Assembly: GCA_020859845.1 (NCBI GenBank)
Contig: JAJBVL010000053.1
Coordinates: 1 to 37,951, forward strand
Reading direction: 5' to 3'
Length of the DNA: 37,951 nt
Origin: Bacteroidales bacterium
Lineage (GTDB): Bacteria; Bacteroidota; Bacteroidia; Bacteroidales; Muribaculaceae
Part shown: positions 7,807 to 15,869 of the stretch, one piece after another
How the letters are laid out: each line of letters opens with the position of its first letter
Numbering within the stretch: the stretch's first letter is position 1
The notes under the pieces: model-generated
The model's input: only the letters and a program-made list of their open reading frames with translations
What the model was told of the DNA's origin: nothing
Databases searched by the model: none
Translations under genes and position numbers: made by a program

Positions 7807-7931
7807 CGGTGTAAAAACGGATGAAGCAAAGGAAACGAATAGTTGAATAAGGTACACAGGTTGGCGAATGCCATTTAATTGCCTCATACCACCCCAAAAT
7901 AAAGTATATACTGGAATATAAAGTTTATACG

Positions 7932-8054
7932 ATGGGAATCAACTTATTTGTTAAGCGTTACGCTAGGCTTCCACTTAGTGTGATACTTCTATTGACATTG
8001 CCCATCCGGTGCCAACGGCGGATGAGCCCTCGTGTAGTGCTTATCCCTTTGTGA
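7932..8054 (+). CDS. Possible 40-residue membrane or leader peptide
   Basis: This is an ATG-started frame inside the orphan transcript. It has a basic start (MGINLFVKRYAR), a hydrophobic middle (LPLSVILLLTLPI), a Cys, and a basic, hydrophobic end (CQRRMSPRVVLIPL). The arrangement resembles a small membrane peptide or a signal sequence. There is no clear ribosome binding site, which is normal in this phylum. Nothing identifies it by homology. It may be a chance frame in an RNA gene. Confidence 0.3.
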   Translation: MGINLFVKRYARLPLSVILLLTLPIRCQRRMSPRVVLIPL

Positions 8055-8096
8055 AGTAAAATAGTTGTTTTATAGATAATTGTGTATTTGAAGCTT

Positions 8097-8120
8097 AAGG
8101 GTAGTCGTGAGACTATCCTT
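8097..8120 (+). terminator. Rho-independent terminator of the orphan transcript
   Basis: AAGGGTAGTC pairs with GACTATCCTT (10 bp, one G-T pair) around loop GTGA, followed by TTGTTTCGTTTT. The T-rich tail points to plus-strand termination. Confidence 0.7.
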
Positions 8121-8164
8121 TTGTTTCGTTTTATAAGAGTTTATCCACTCTGATGCTTCCTCGC

Positions 8165-10510
8165 TTATTTCTTGAGGATTTTGCGGCCTGAGATGATGTA
8201 GAGACCCGGGGAGAGGGCGTCGAAGGAGGTGCCGGCGTAGCGGCCTTGGAGGTCGTAGATAGGCTGTGGTGAAGAGGGGCTGTGGTCTATCCAGATATTG
8301 CCAATGCCCGAGCCGTCGCCGAGCTTGATGTCCACGCGCGAAAGCCCCGCAAGGTCCAGGCGCAGCTCGTTGCCGCCATAGATGGTCGTGGTGACGCTTC
8401 CATCAAGAGCCGTTGCCTCTACAATCCAGTCGGCCTCCTTCTCGTGGGTTGACAATTCCAACTCCTTGCCTGAGTAGAAGCAACCGTTGAATATGGGTTG
8501 GGAGAGGGTGGTGCCATAGATGGCAGCATGACGGTCGCGTCGGTCGAGCGTCACGCGTACGGTGTCGCCAAGATCATAGTGGCGAGCCAACTGCTCATAT
8601 ATGATGGCTGGGCGACGGCGAAGAAACTCGAGGCGATTGTTGTAGCTCTGCGACAGATTGACCGAGATGTTGTAGAAGTCGATAAGACGCTGATGCTCCA
8701 CGGCAATTTCGTCATACATCTTTTCAAAGAGCGCCATCGTGTTGTCGGGCTGTAGGAAGTCGCCTAAGAACACCGAGAAGCGCTCCACGTAGGCCTTTTG
8801 GAAAGGCTCCAGCGAGAGCATCTTTTGGAACAGGGCAGAGCCAGTAGGATTGTTTTTGAGCAGCGTCTCGTAAGGCTCGTTGCGCCACAGATAGTCGTAG
8901 TAGTCCCACGACACATCGCTGAGCACCATCCCGCTGTCGATATCCTTTGCTATCCAGCTCCACTAGCCTCCAGCCTCCGCTGGACGCCACTGTACGATGT
9001 TGTAGAGCGGATAGTCGACATTGTTGCCAAACCACTCGAACGCCAAGTAATTGATGAAGGCATCAACGTCAACGGCCTCCTCCATCTGCTCATAGGTCGA
9101 CTCTGGGTTGGTGTAGAGAGTCACGAAGTCGAGATTGGCGTTCCAAGCATCGTAACGGTCCTTTTCCTCATTGACCTTAATCTCCTTCCACTCATCTACC
9201 ATATAGATATCCTCCAGCCCATCGTAGTTGGCATACACATAGTCCTCGTTGGTACACTCGCGCATATCCATCAGTCCATAATACTTGCCGTTGATATACA
9301 CCATGCAGGGACGATAGGCTTGCCAATCAAAGTTCTGGCAATGAGTGCCAAAAAGTGTCTGCAAGAAGGCATCTACCATGTGGGTCGACAAGAAGTCGTT
9401 GCCTCCGTTGCGAAGCACGAGAGTCTTGTTTTCGTCTACATCCTTCTCTTCCCATAGCTTGCCATAGATGCGCTTCGTGCCAAAGCGCTTGTTGGCTTTG
9501 AGTTTCACCGACTTTTGGTCGTAGGAGCGCGTCCAGCCCCCATGCACCCCCATCTCGCCCACTTGATTTACCAAGCTTTCGGCCTTTGGGTCAAGGAAAA
9601 TCTCATAGTTGAGAGGGCGGCGTTGGTCGTTCCATAGCGAATAGGAATACATCACCCCATCCCACCAGAAGAGGCCTATCTCCTCGTCGTAGAGAAATTC
9701 TTCGGGCAACGAAAGACACACCACAGGCATCTCCCCACGGTCGCCAAAGATATATGTGTGGGTAGTGGGTAGTGGACTGAGAGCCTCGGCAGAGATGAGC
9801 GTAGCGCGTACCACGGTTGAACTGTCAATCTCCAGCTCAATTTCCAGGCCATTATCTGAAGCCAAAGAAGGCTCGGAGCCATCGAGCGTGTAGTAGATGC
9901 GAGTATCAGCAGGTATTTTACTGGAGGGTAGGGTAAGAGTGAGAGTGAATGGCTCCGAGCAGCATGCGCTGCCGGGAATGCTAAAAAGAGGTTCTGGAAG
10001 CACGTCGGACGAGAACCCGCCACCATTGGCCGCTCCCGGCGTTGGGGTCAGTTCCCAGCCCCACTTGCTGTCGCCGTCGCTCTCGCGCCCATAGGCTGCG
10101 TTGGGACAAGGCTGCTTCTTGCGCTCCACCTTGTCGACAAGGTTCTGCTCCGAGTCGTAGAGGTAAAGAGTCTCCTTGCCGCTATCGATGCGGAAGCAGG
10201 CATGAAGGCTAGAGCCCTCCTTATCGCAATAGAGCAGACGATAGCCTTTGGCAGGCACTGCCACCGTTGGTAGCTGATAGTATTCATAGGGTGTCCAGGT
10301 GTCCGACACTGCTATGTACCACCCCGAGATGTCGATCACTTCATCTGTGGGATTGTAAAGCTCCACCCACGAGTCGGGGAAGTCTTGATTCACCATAAGG
10401 TTGGAGATGTTGCTGGGCATGAGTTCGTTGATCACCACTCCAGCCTGCGAAGCCTGAGAAGCGGTAAACGTAATGGCCAGAGCCACGATGTTAGCAAATT
10501 TTTTTTTCAT
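8165..10510 (-). pseudogene. CotH-family secreted protein with T9SS tail, split by in-frame TAG
   Basis: Read through, this is one 781-codon gene. It has a signal peptide (MKKKFANIVALAITF...ASQA) and a lamin-tail domain at about residues 25-165 (GVVINELMPSNISN, SWVELYNPTDEVIDISGWYI). A chitobiase-type segment follows (RIYYTLDGSEPS, about 210-265), then a CotH spore-coat kinase-like domain (GVHGGWTRSYDQKSVKLKAN, LMDMRECTNEDYVY). The protein ends in a type A T9SS sorting tail (PIYDLQGRYAGTSFDALSPG LYIISGRK). Codon 516 (8965-8963) is TAG. The frame resumes as WSWIAKDIDSGM, which fits the CotH pattern W-x-W-x-x-K-D-x-D. The stop removes the domain end and sorting tail, so the product would not be exported. 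I start at 10510 because the promoter lies just upstream. Confidence 0.85.
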
Positions 10511-10575
10511 AGGGTTGTTTTTATTGTGCATCAAGGATTTTAGCCGTGATGATGGAGGATAATAAAGATTGCAGA

Positions 10576-10608
10576 CAAAGGTAAACAAAAATATTCGATT
10601 TTTTGCAA
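10576..10608 (-). promoter_or_regulatory. Promoter of the CotH-type gene
   Basis: On the minus strand TTG (10608-10606), a 22-nt spacer and TACCTTTG (10583-10576) give a Bacteroidetes-type promoter with a start near 10569. The leader contains the 15-mer GGCTAAAATCCTTGA (10545-10531), shared with the gene at 24792. Confidence 0.6.
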
Positions 10609-10673
10609 CTAATCACTTATTTTAAATCATATTCACCCAAATCTTCCATTTCCCTATCCTAGAGAGAAAAAGA

Positions 10674-10705
10674 TTTGGTGGGAACAGTTATTTTATCTAA
10701 TTTTG
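10674..10705 (+). promoter_or_regulatory. Promoter of the P-loop ATPase gene
   Basis: TTTG at 10674-10677, a 20-nt spacer and TAATTTTG at 10698-10705 match the Bacteroidetes consensus. The predicted start near 10712 falls inside the palindrome at 10708-10734. Confidence 0.7.
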
Positions 10706-10707
10706 TA

Positions 10708-10734
10708 GCGCATTTTGCGTAGCGCAAAATGCGC
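10708..10734. promoter_or_regulatory. Perfect 12-bp inverted repeat over the transcription start
   Basis: GCGCATTTTGCG (10708-10719) and CGCAAAATGCGC (10723-10734) are exact reverse complements separated by three bases. The repeat starts two bases after the -7 element, so it could be an operator or a 5'-end hairpin of the mRNA. No T run follows, so termination is unlikely. Confidence 0.6.
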
Positions 10735-10767
10735 AATAATATAACTCCGTTAGTATATGTGATAACT

Positions 10768-11889
10768 ATGCTCGCCAACAATCCTTTTCTCATCTATGGC
10801 TATAAGAGCCCTGAATTATTTTGCGATCGCCAATCGGAGACGCAATCCCTTATCGCAGCCCTGAAAAACGGGAGAAATGTCACGCTAATGAGCCCTCGGC
10901 GTATGGGTAAAACGGGCTTAATATATAATACATTTCATTCCCTGAAGGAAAGTCATCCCGAAGTGAAATGTTTCTATATGGATATCTTCTCTACGAATAA
11001 TCTTCAAGAGTTCACTCAACTTTTTGCACAGACAATTTTGGGCCAACTTGACACTCTGAGCGAGAAACTTCTCGGCAGGATGACCGATTTCTTCAAGAGT
11101 TTTCGCCCTGTTATCTCTACTGATCCTTTGAGCGGTGTCCCTACCGTGACACTCACCTCTATGTTTAGTGCTCCCGATGTCACTCTGAAAGAAATCTTCG
11201 CCTACATTCGAGAGAGCGGCAGAGAGTGTATTATAGCCATCGATGAATTTCAGCAAATCACCGAGTATCCCGAAAAGGGGACAGAGGCTTTGTTAAGGTC
11301 GTTTATACAGTTTGTCCCCAATATTAGATTCATTTTCTCGGGTAGCAAGCGTCATATCATGTCCGATATGTTTTCTCTTCCCAATCGGCCTTTTTATCAG
11401 AGTTCTCAGAAGATGGATTTGGATAGTATTCCCTGCGAGGTGTATTATTCTTTTGCGCAGAGTCATTTGGAAAAGAAAGGCGTAGCGATAGAAAAGGACA
11501 CCTTTGCCTTTCTTTACGGATTGCTCTATGGCCACACGTGGTATATCCAAAGAACCCTAAACAAGATATATGAAGTAGGAGAAGGGAAGATAAGCCGAGA
11601 GGATATTATGAGTTGTATACTCTCCATAGTCAAAGAGGAAGAGTATACTTATCAAAAACAATATAATATGTTGACTATCAACCAACGCAATCTGCTCAAG
11701 GCTGTGGCTTTGGAGGGGAGTGTGAAGGAGGTCAATGGTAAAAATTTCCTCCGTGCCCACAACTTAGGGGCCACAAGTAGTGTCAATCGAGCGTTGTCCT
11801 CGCTTACTGATAATGAATTTATTCTCGATACCCCCAGAGGGTATCAAGTCTACGACCGATTTATGGCCTACTGGCTTATCCGATTATAA
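10768..11889 (+). CDS. P-loop ATPase (ATPase_2/AAA-type)
   Basis: This 373-residue ATP-binding protein starts MLANNPFLIYGYKSPELFCD. It has a Walker A variant (SPRRMGKTGLIYN) near residue 45, a Walker B (ECIIAIDEFQQ) and a sensor-like FIFSGSKRH. A C-terminal winged-helix-like region follows (LKAVALEGSVKE, ATSSVNRALSSLTDNEFILD). This is the layout of the archaeal-type ATPase_2 family, which is widespread in Bacteroidales and mostly of unknown function; some members sit near defence or mobile loci. I chose this start because the upstream in-frame ATG at 10729 lies inside the palindrome, near the mRNA 5' end. The gene stands alone between two minus-strand units. Confidence 0.85.
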   Translation: MLANNPFLIYGYKSPELFCDRQSETQSLIAALKNGRNVTLMSPRRMGKTGLIYNTFHSLKESHPEVKCFYMDIFSTNNLQEFTQLFAQTILGQLDTLSEKLLGRMTDFFKSFRPVISTDPLSGVPTVTLTSMFSAPDVTLKEIFAYIRESGRECIIAIDEFQQITEYPEKGTEALLRSFIQFVPNIRFIFSGSKRHIMSDMFSLPNRPFYQSSQKMDLDSIPCEVYYSFAQSHLEKKGVAIEKDTFAFLYGLLYGHTWYIQRTLNKIYEVGEGKISREDIMSCILSIVKEEEYTYQKQYNMLTINQRNLLKAVALEGSVKEVNGKNFLRAHNLGATSSVNRALSSLTDNEFILDTPRGYQVYDRFMAYWLIRL

Positions 11890-12003
11890 GGCGTCAAGCT
11901 CATAATCTCTAAGCCAATCGCAAAGAAAAAGGGGTAGATTGAGCAAATTGCCGTCATGCTTGACGTTTTTCAGCGAAATTTCTAAGAAAGATGAGGGGCT
12001 CTT
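11884..12003 (-). pseudogene. Possible C-terminal gene fragment
   Basis: On the minus strand a 39-codon open stretch runs from a TGA at 12006-12004 to TAA at 11886-11884. It reads protein-like (KSPSSFLEISLKNVKHDGNL then LNLPLFLCDWLRDYELDAL) but has no start codon. It converges on, and shares its stop region with, the ATPase gene. It could be the end of a lost neighbour or a chance frame. I cannot assign a family. Confidence 0.3.
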
Positions 12004-12039
12004 TCATCAAGTGGACTGCACTATCTATCCGCAAATAAA

Positions 12040-12072
12040 AATCGCGTAACCGGGCTTCCCGATTACGCGATT
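12040..12072 (-). terminator. Terminator of the polysaccharide operon
   Basis: AATCGCGTAA and TTACGCGATT form a 10-bp arm, extended inwards by CGGG/CCCG. On the minus strand it is followed by TTTATTTGC. It lies 31 bases after the GH20 stop codon and may work in both directions. Confidence 0.75.
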
Positions 12073-12103
12073 CTTATGCCTTAGCTTAACGAAAAAAAAA
12101 CGA

Positions 12104-14374
12104 TTATTGCTCGATGATGAGGATCGAGGGCACGCTCTCCTTGCCGTGGTGGTAAAGGCGAGCGCGCACTTGCTTCACGCCGTCGGCCGAGAGAGGACCT
12201 TCGTATACAGGGCTTTCAGCCGTTGGATCGGTGCCATCGAGGGTATAGCGGATCACGGCCTGGGGATAAGGCGAGTTCATGACAATCTTGCCATCCTCGT
12301 TGACCTTCACGCCGGCCTGACGCATACGATAGTTGACGTTCTTGCGGTCAAGAGCGGGCATCTCGCGCTCGTCGATGATGCGGTTGTACTTGGCGTGGGT
12401 CATTGTGCTGTCGGCATTCCAGCCACGCTCAACAAGACCAAACATCTTGGGAAGCAGATAATATTCGAGCCATTCGGGCGAACGCATAGTCTCAGCCCAC
12501 AACTGACCCTGCACACCGATAACCTTGCTGGGAGCGCCCTTCACGGGAGGTGCCAGACGGTTGGGATAACCGTCAAACGACTTGAACTCGTCGACTACAC
12601 CACCCCAGTTGAGACCGCGCTCGTCGGGACTGTAGTCATACATAAGGTCGAAGTAGTAGTTGGTCACGGCTGAGAGCAGCACGGGCAGACCCAGGCGCTG
12701 AGCCTTCTGAGCAGGGAGTTCCTTTGCGCCATGCTGTGCCCAGGGTACCCACAGGTTGATAAAGCCAATCTTAGGAGCTATGGCGCGAGCCACATCCTCA
12801 GGCTTGTCGATAGCAATCTCCTGCCAGCCAGCGAGCTTGAGGCCACGGGCATTGAGCATGTCGGCCATCTTGTCGGCCCAATAGGCGTGGAGACCATGCT
12901 CGTCGGCAATGTTGTTTTCTTGCATGAACTTCACAGCTGAGGGCGAGCCGCTCCAAGCGCCAGCAGGCACCTCGTCGCCACCGATATGGAAATATTCGAT
13001 GGGAGCACCAGCTTCTTTATACATAGCCAGAATCTCGTCGATGACCTTCTCCATGAAAGCGTAAGGACCAGGCAGAGCGGGGTTCATCACGTTGTCGCCG
13101 AAGTCCTGAGCCGAACGATACTTGGAGGTGTCGTTGTCCTCAACCAGGCGATAGGTGGCATCGCCGGTAGTGCGGTAGCGATACTCCATAGCCTTGCGGG
13201 CTGCACGGGCGTGGCCGGGGGTCTCTACTTCGGGAATCACTTGGATACCAAGCTCGTTGCAGTATTTTAGGAAGTCGATGAAGTCCTGACGGGTCATGTA
13301 GCCGTTGGCTGTACCCTTAGGATTATTGGCATCGCCATTGCCAGCGTAGATCTGAGCAAGGTTTTCTGCCTCATCAAGGGTATATCCACGCTTGGAAGCA
13401 TACTGAGTGAGTTCGGGCAGCCCAGGGATTTCGAGGCGCCAAGCCTCGTCGTCGATGAAGTGGAATTGCAGGCGGTTGAGACGATAGTCGGCCATCACGT
13501 CGGCAAACTTCTTCATCTCTTCCAGTGGCTGATAATTGCGGGCCACGTCGATCATCAGGCCGCGATAGCCAAAGTCGGGATAGTCAACCACGGTGGCTGC
13601 GGGGAGCGAACCGCCATTGGCAGCCAACAGACGGCCTACGGTGCGCCATGCCATGCGTGCGGTGGCTTCGTTAGCAGCTTCCACAGTGATGCCCTCGGGG
13701 GCGACAATGATGGAGTACCATTCTGGGTTGGCATTCTCTACAATCTTGGTTTCGCCCTTGGCCTCGCCAGTGTAGGTGCCTTCGCCGAGGGTTACGCTCT
13801 TGAAGGAGGGGAGGATGTCGTAAGCGCCAAGAGGCTCGTCGGTGGCCAGAGTGGCGTTGAAGTCGTAGATTTGGTCGGCATAGGGCATGCGGTCGCGACG
13901 GCCCTCTACGCGCCACTGCTCGGGACGAGCTGTCAGGCTCTTGCGTTCAAAGTTGACGTCGAAAGGCTGCCCTTGTGCATCCACGCCGTGTACACCGTCG
14001 GGAGCAAAACTAAAGCTGGTGCAGAGACCGCCAGTGACGATTTCCATCACCAGTGAATCCTGGTCGGCGCTCCACTCCGAGCTGGCGATGTAGTAGTAGC
14101 CAGGGATGATTTTCACCACGGTGTCGCCAGCGTTGGTGGGCTGCATGGGGCGGTCAAACTGATTGAAGGCCAGACGCGCCACACGCCCAACGTCGCCGGT
14201 GATGACGAAACGCTGTACATACGAGGGATTGCCGGCCGTGTCTACTTGATGGCCCAGGTTTTCCCATGTGACATTGACAGGCGTAGCCTTCGACTGATGG
14301 CTACACGAGCTTGTCGATGCAACGACAGCCGGCAGAGCTACTGCCACGGCTGCTGCAAAAAGACTTTTGTGCAT
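12104..14374 (-). CDS. Beta-N-acetylhexosaminidase, GH20 (756 aa)
   Basis: GH20 enzymes remove terminal N-acetylglucosamine or galactosamine by substrate-assisted catalysis. This protein has an export signal (AAAVAVALPAVVASTSSC); the Cys near residue 24 has only a weak lipobox, so it may be periplasmic or a lipoprotein. A GH20b-like N-terminal domain reaches to about residue 265. The TIM barrel begins at DFGYRGLMIDVARNY and carries the catalytic pair D467-E468 in HIGGDEV. A chitobiase C-terminal fold (AVIRYTLDGTDPTAESPVYE) ends the protein. It is the last gene of the operon, 31 bases after rfbD, which links it to glycan turnover or trimming, although it may simply be co-transcribed. Confidence 0.93.
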   Translation of the reverse strand: MHKSLFAAAVAVALPAVVASTSSCSHQSKATPVNVTWENLGHQVDTAGNPSYVQRFVITGDVGRVARLAFNQFDRPMQPTNAGDTVVKIIPGYYYIASSEWSADQDSLVMEIVTGGLCTSFSFAPDGVHGVDAQGQPFDVNFERKSLTARPEQWRVEGRRDRMPYADQIYDFNATLATDEPLGAYDILPSFKSVTLGEGTYTGEAKGETKIVENANPEWYSIIVAPEGITVEAANEATARMAWRTVGRLLAANGGSLPAATVVDYPDFGYRGLMIDVARNYQPLEEMKKFADVMADYRLNRLQFHFIDDEAWRLEIPGLPELTQYASKRGYTLDEAENLAQIYAGNGDANNPKGTANGYMTRQDFIDFLKYCNELGIQVIPEVETPGHARAARKAMEYRYRTTGDATYRLVEDNDTSKYRSAQDFGDNVMNPALPGPYAFMEKVIDEILAMYKEAGAPIEYFHIGGDEVPAGAWSGSPSAVKFMQENNIADEHGLHAYWADKMADMLNARGLKLAGWQEIAIDKPEDVARAIAPKIGFINLWVPWAQHGAKELPAQKAQRLGLPVLLSAVTNYYFDLMYDYSPDERGLNWGGVVDEFKSFDGYPNRLAPPVKGAPSKVIGVQGQLWAETMRSPEWLEYYLLPKMFGLVERGWNADSTMTHAKYNRIIDEREMPALDRKNVNYRMRQAGVKVNEDGKIVMNSPYPQAVIRYTLDGTDPTAESPVYEGPLSADGVKQVRARLYHHGKESVPSILIIEQ

Positions 14375-14405
14375 AATGGTTGGTTTAAGGGGTTATTTAT
14401 GATTT

Positions 14406-15293
14406 CTAGGGATTGCTTGTTGATGGGGCTTCTTCCTCCAGCCGCTCTATGACATCGGCCAGAGAGGCTGTCCAGTGGGGAATGGGGAAGGAGAAAGTCT
14501 GCTTGAAGAGGCTCTTGTCGAGCACGGAGTAGGAGGGTCGCTTCACCTTCGAAGGAAACTCTGAGGAATGGCAGGGCCGGACCTGACACTCATCATGGCC
14601 TGCCATGCGGCCAATGGTATAGGCAAAGTCATACCACGAGCATACACCCTCGTCGGTAAAGTGATAGAGACCCTCGTGGCCTTCATACAGGCCGCGCTCT
14701 ATGATGTGATAAATGGCAGCTGCGAGGTCGGTGGCGCTGGTGGGAGTACCCACTTGGTCAAAAACGACGTTCACCTCAGGTCGTGAAGAGGTTAGCCGCA
14801 GCATTGTCTTTAGGAAGTTGCGTCCATGGGGACTGTAGAGCCACGCGGTGCGGATGATGATTGCTCGGCACTCGCTCTCGGCCACAGCCCATTCGCCGCG
14901 CAGCTTCGTCAGGCCGTAGACACCTAATGGCGCTGGCTCTTCTTCTTCGGTGATGGGAGTATTATACTCGTGGGCGCCAAATACGTAGTCGGTGGAGACG
15001 TGGATAAGGTATCCATCGCGTTGCTTGATAGCGTCGGCCAGATTACCTACGGCGGTGGCGTTGATTTGCTGAGCCAGATCGAGGTCGTCCTCGGCGCGCT
15101 CCACGTCGGTGTAGGCCGCACAGTTGACTATAATATCCACCTTGTCGGCCATTACGCGCTGGTGGACTGCCTCGCGGTCGGTGATGTCGAGCTCGTTGAC
15201 GTCGGTCCATATCCAGCGATGGCTTGAGCCAGCAGCGGCAGCTTGCAGCTCAAGGCCCAGCTGGCCTTGCGAGCCTGTGACGAGGATATTCAT
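14406..15293 (-). CDS. rfbD: dTDP-4-dehydrorhamnose reductase
   Basis: RfbD/RmlD makes dTDP-L-rhamnose from dTDP-4-keto-L-rhamnose with NAD(P)H, the last step of the pathway. The 295-residue protein starts MNILVTGSQGQLGLELQ with the nucleotide-binding GSQGQLG. It has the VNCAAYTDVERAE block, HVSTDYVFG, and the catalytic Y-x-x-x-K in VYGLTKLRGE. Length is normal. It starts six bases after the rfbC stop. The C-terminus (WTASLADVIERLEEE) is typical of the family. Confidence 0.95.
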   Translation of the reverse strand: MNILVTGSQGQLGLELQAAAAGSSHRWIWTDVNELDITDREAVHQRVMADKVDIIVNCAAYTDVERAEDDLDLAQQINATAVGNLADAIKQRDGYLIHVSTDYVFGAHEYNTPITEEEEPAPLGVYGLTKLRGEWAVAESECRAIIIRTAWLYSPHGRNFLKTMLRLTSSRPEVNVVFDQVGTPTSATDLAAAIYHIIERGLYEGHEGLYHFTDEGVCSWYDFAYTIGRMAGHDECQVRPCHSSEFPSKVKRPSYSVLDKSLFKQTFSFPIPHWTASLADVIERLEEEAPSTSNP

Positions 15294-15299
15294 AGAGGT

Positions 15300-15869
15300 C
15301 TATTCTGTGAAAGGATCGGTGGTGAAGATGCAGGGGCATTCGGCCAGCCGTGGGTGATGGCGGTCTTTGTCGGAGAGGATGATGCGGTCGGCAGGTATCT
15401 GCCAGTCGATAGCCAGCGCTGGGTCGTCCCACGCTATAGCTCCTTCTTGCTCGGGAGCGTAATAGTTGTCACATTTGTATTGAAACACTGCTCTCTCGCT
15501 CAGAACGGCAAACCCATGGGCAAAGCCACGAGGCACGAAAAGCTGGCGGCGATTCTCTTCCGAAAGCACTACTGCCACATGTTGCCCAAATGTTGGAGAA
15601 TAGCGACGCAGGTCTACAGCCACATCGAGCACTGTTCCAGCAGTGACACGCACCAGTTTGCTCTGGGCATAGCGCCCTTGCTGGAAGTGGAGGCCGCGCA
15701 CCACGCCGTAGCTGGAGCAACTCTCATTGTCCTGTACAAAGCGGATGGGCCTCACCAGCGCGTCGAAGTCGCGCTGGCGCCAGCTCTCGAAGAAATAACC
15801 TCGAGCGTCGTTAAACACCCGTGGTTCCAGTATCACTACGTCGGGGATCTGAGTCTGTGTCAGTTTCAT
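15300..15869 (-). CDS. rfbC: dTDP-4-dehydrorhamnose 3,5-epimerase
   Basis: RfbC/RmlC epimerises C3 and C5 of dTDP-4-keto-6-deoxyglucose. The 189-residue cupin protein has IPDVVILEPRVFNDARGYFF at the start, then QDNESCSSYGVVRGLHFQ with the catalytic His, VDLRRYSPTFGQ, and FVPRGFAHGFAVLSE. Length and ATG agree with the family. Its first 59 bases overlap the 3' end of the upstream polymerase gene in another frame, and rfbD follows after six bases. Confidence 0.96.
   Translation of the reverse strand: MKLTQTQIPDVVILEPRVFNDARGYFFESWRQRDFDALVRPIRFVQDNESCSSYGVVRGLHFQQGRYAQSKLVRVTAGTVLDVAVDLRRYSPTFGQHVAVVLSEENRRQLFVPRGFAHGFAVLSERAVFQYKCDNYYAPEQEGAIAWDDPALAIDWQIPADRIILSDKDRHHPRLAECPCIFTTDPFTE

Larger units (their letters stand above)
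7813..8131 (+). ncRNA. Candidate structured RNA of about 320 nt
   Basis: A good promoter lies directly upstream and a good terminator closes the 3' end. Between them several local stems can be drawn. GGTA..AGG pairs with CCT..TACC (about 7851-7890) and encloses TGGC-GAAT-GCCA. AGCG-TTA-CGCT lies near 7955-7966, and CATCCG pairs with CGGATG near 8003-8024. It does not carry the landmark sequences of RNase P RNA, tmRNA or SRP RNA that I know. It could be a regulatory RNA, a 6S-like RNA, or the mRNA of the 40-codon reading frame inside it. Both ends are predicted only. Confidence 0.4.

Noticed and set aside
7813-8131. RNase P RNA, tmRNA or SRP RNA
   Set aside because: The conserved landmark sequences I know for these RNAs are absent.
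8963-8965. TAG recoding or amber suppression
   Set aside because: No sign of a suppressor tRNA in the window, and another break is TAA and another a frameshift; ordinary decay or sequence error is simpler.
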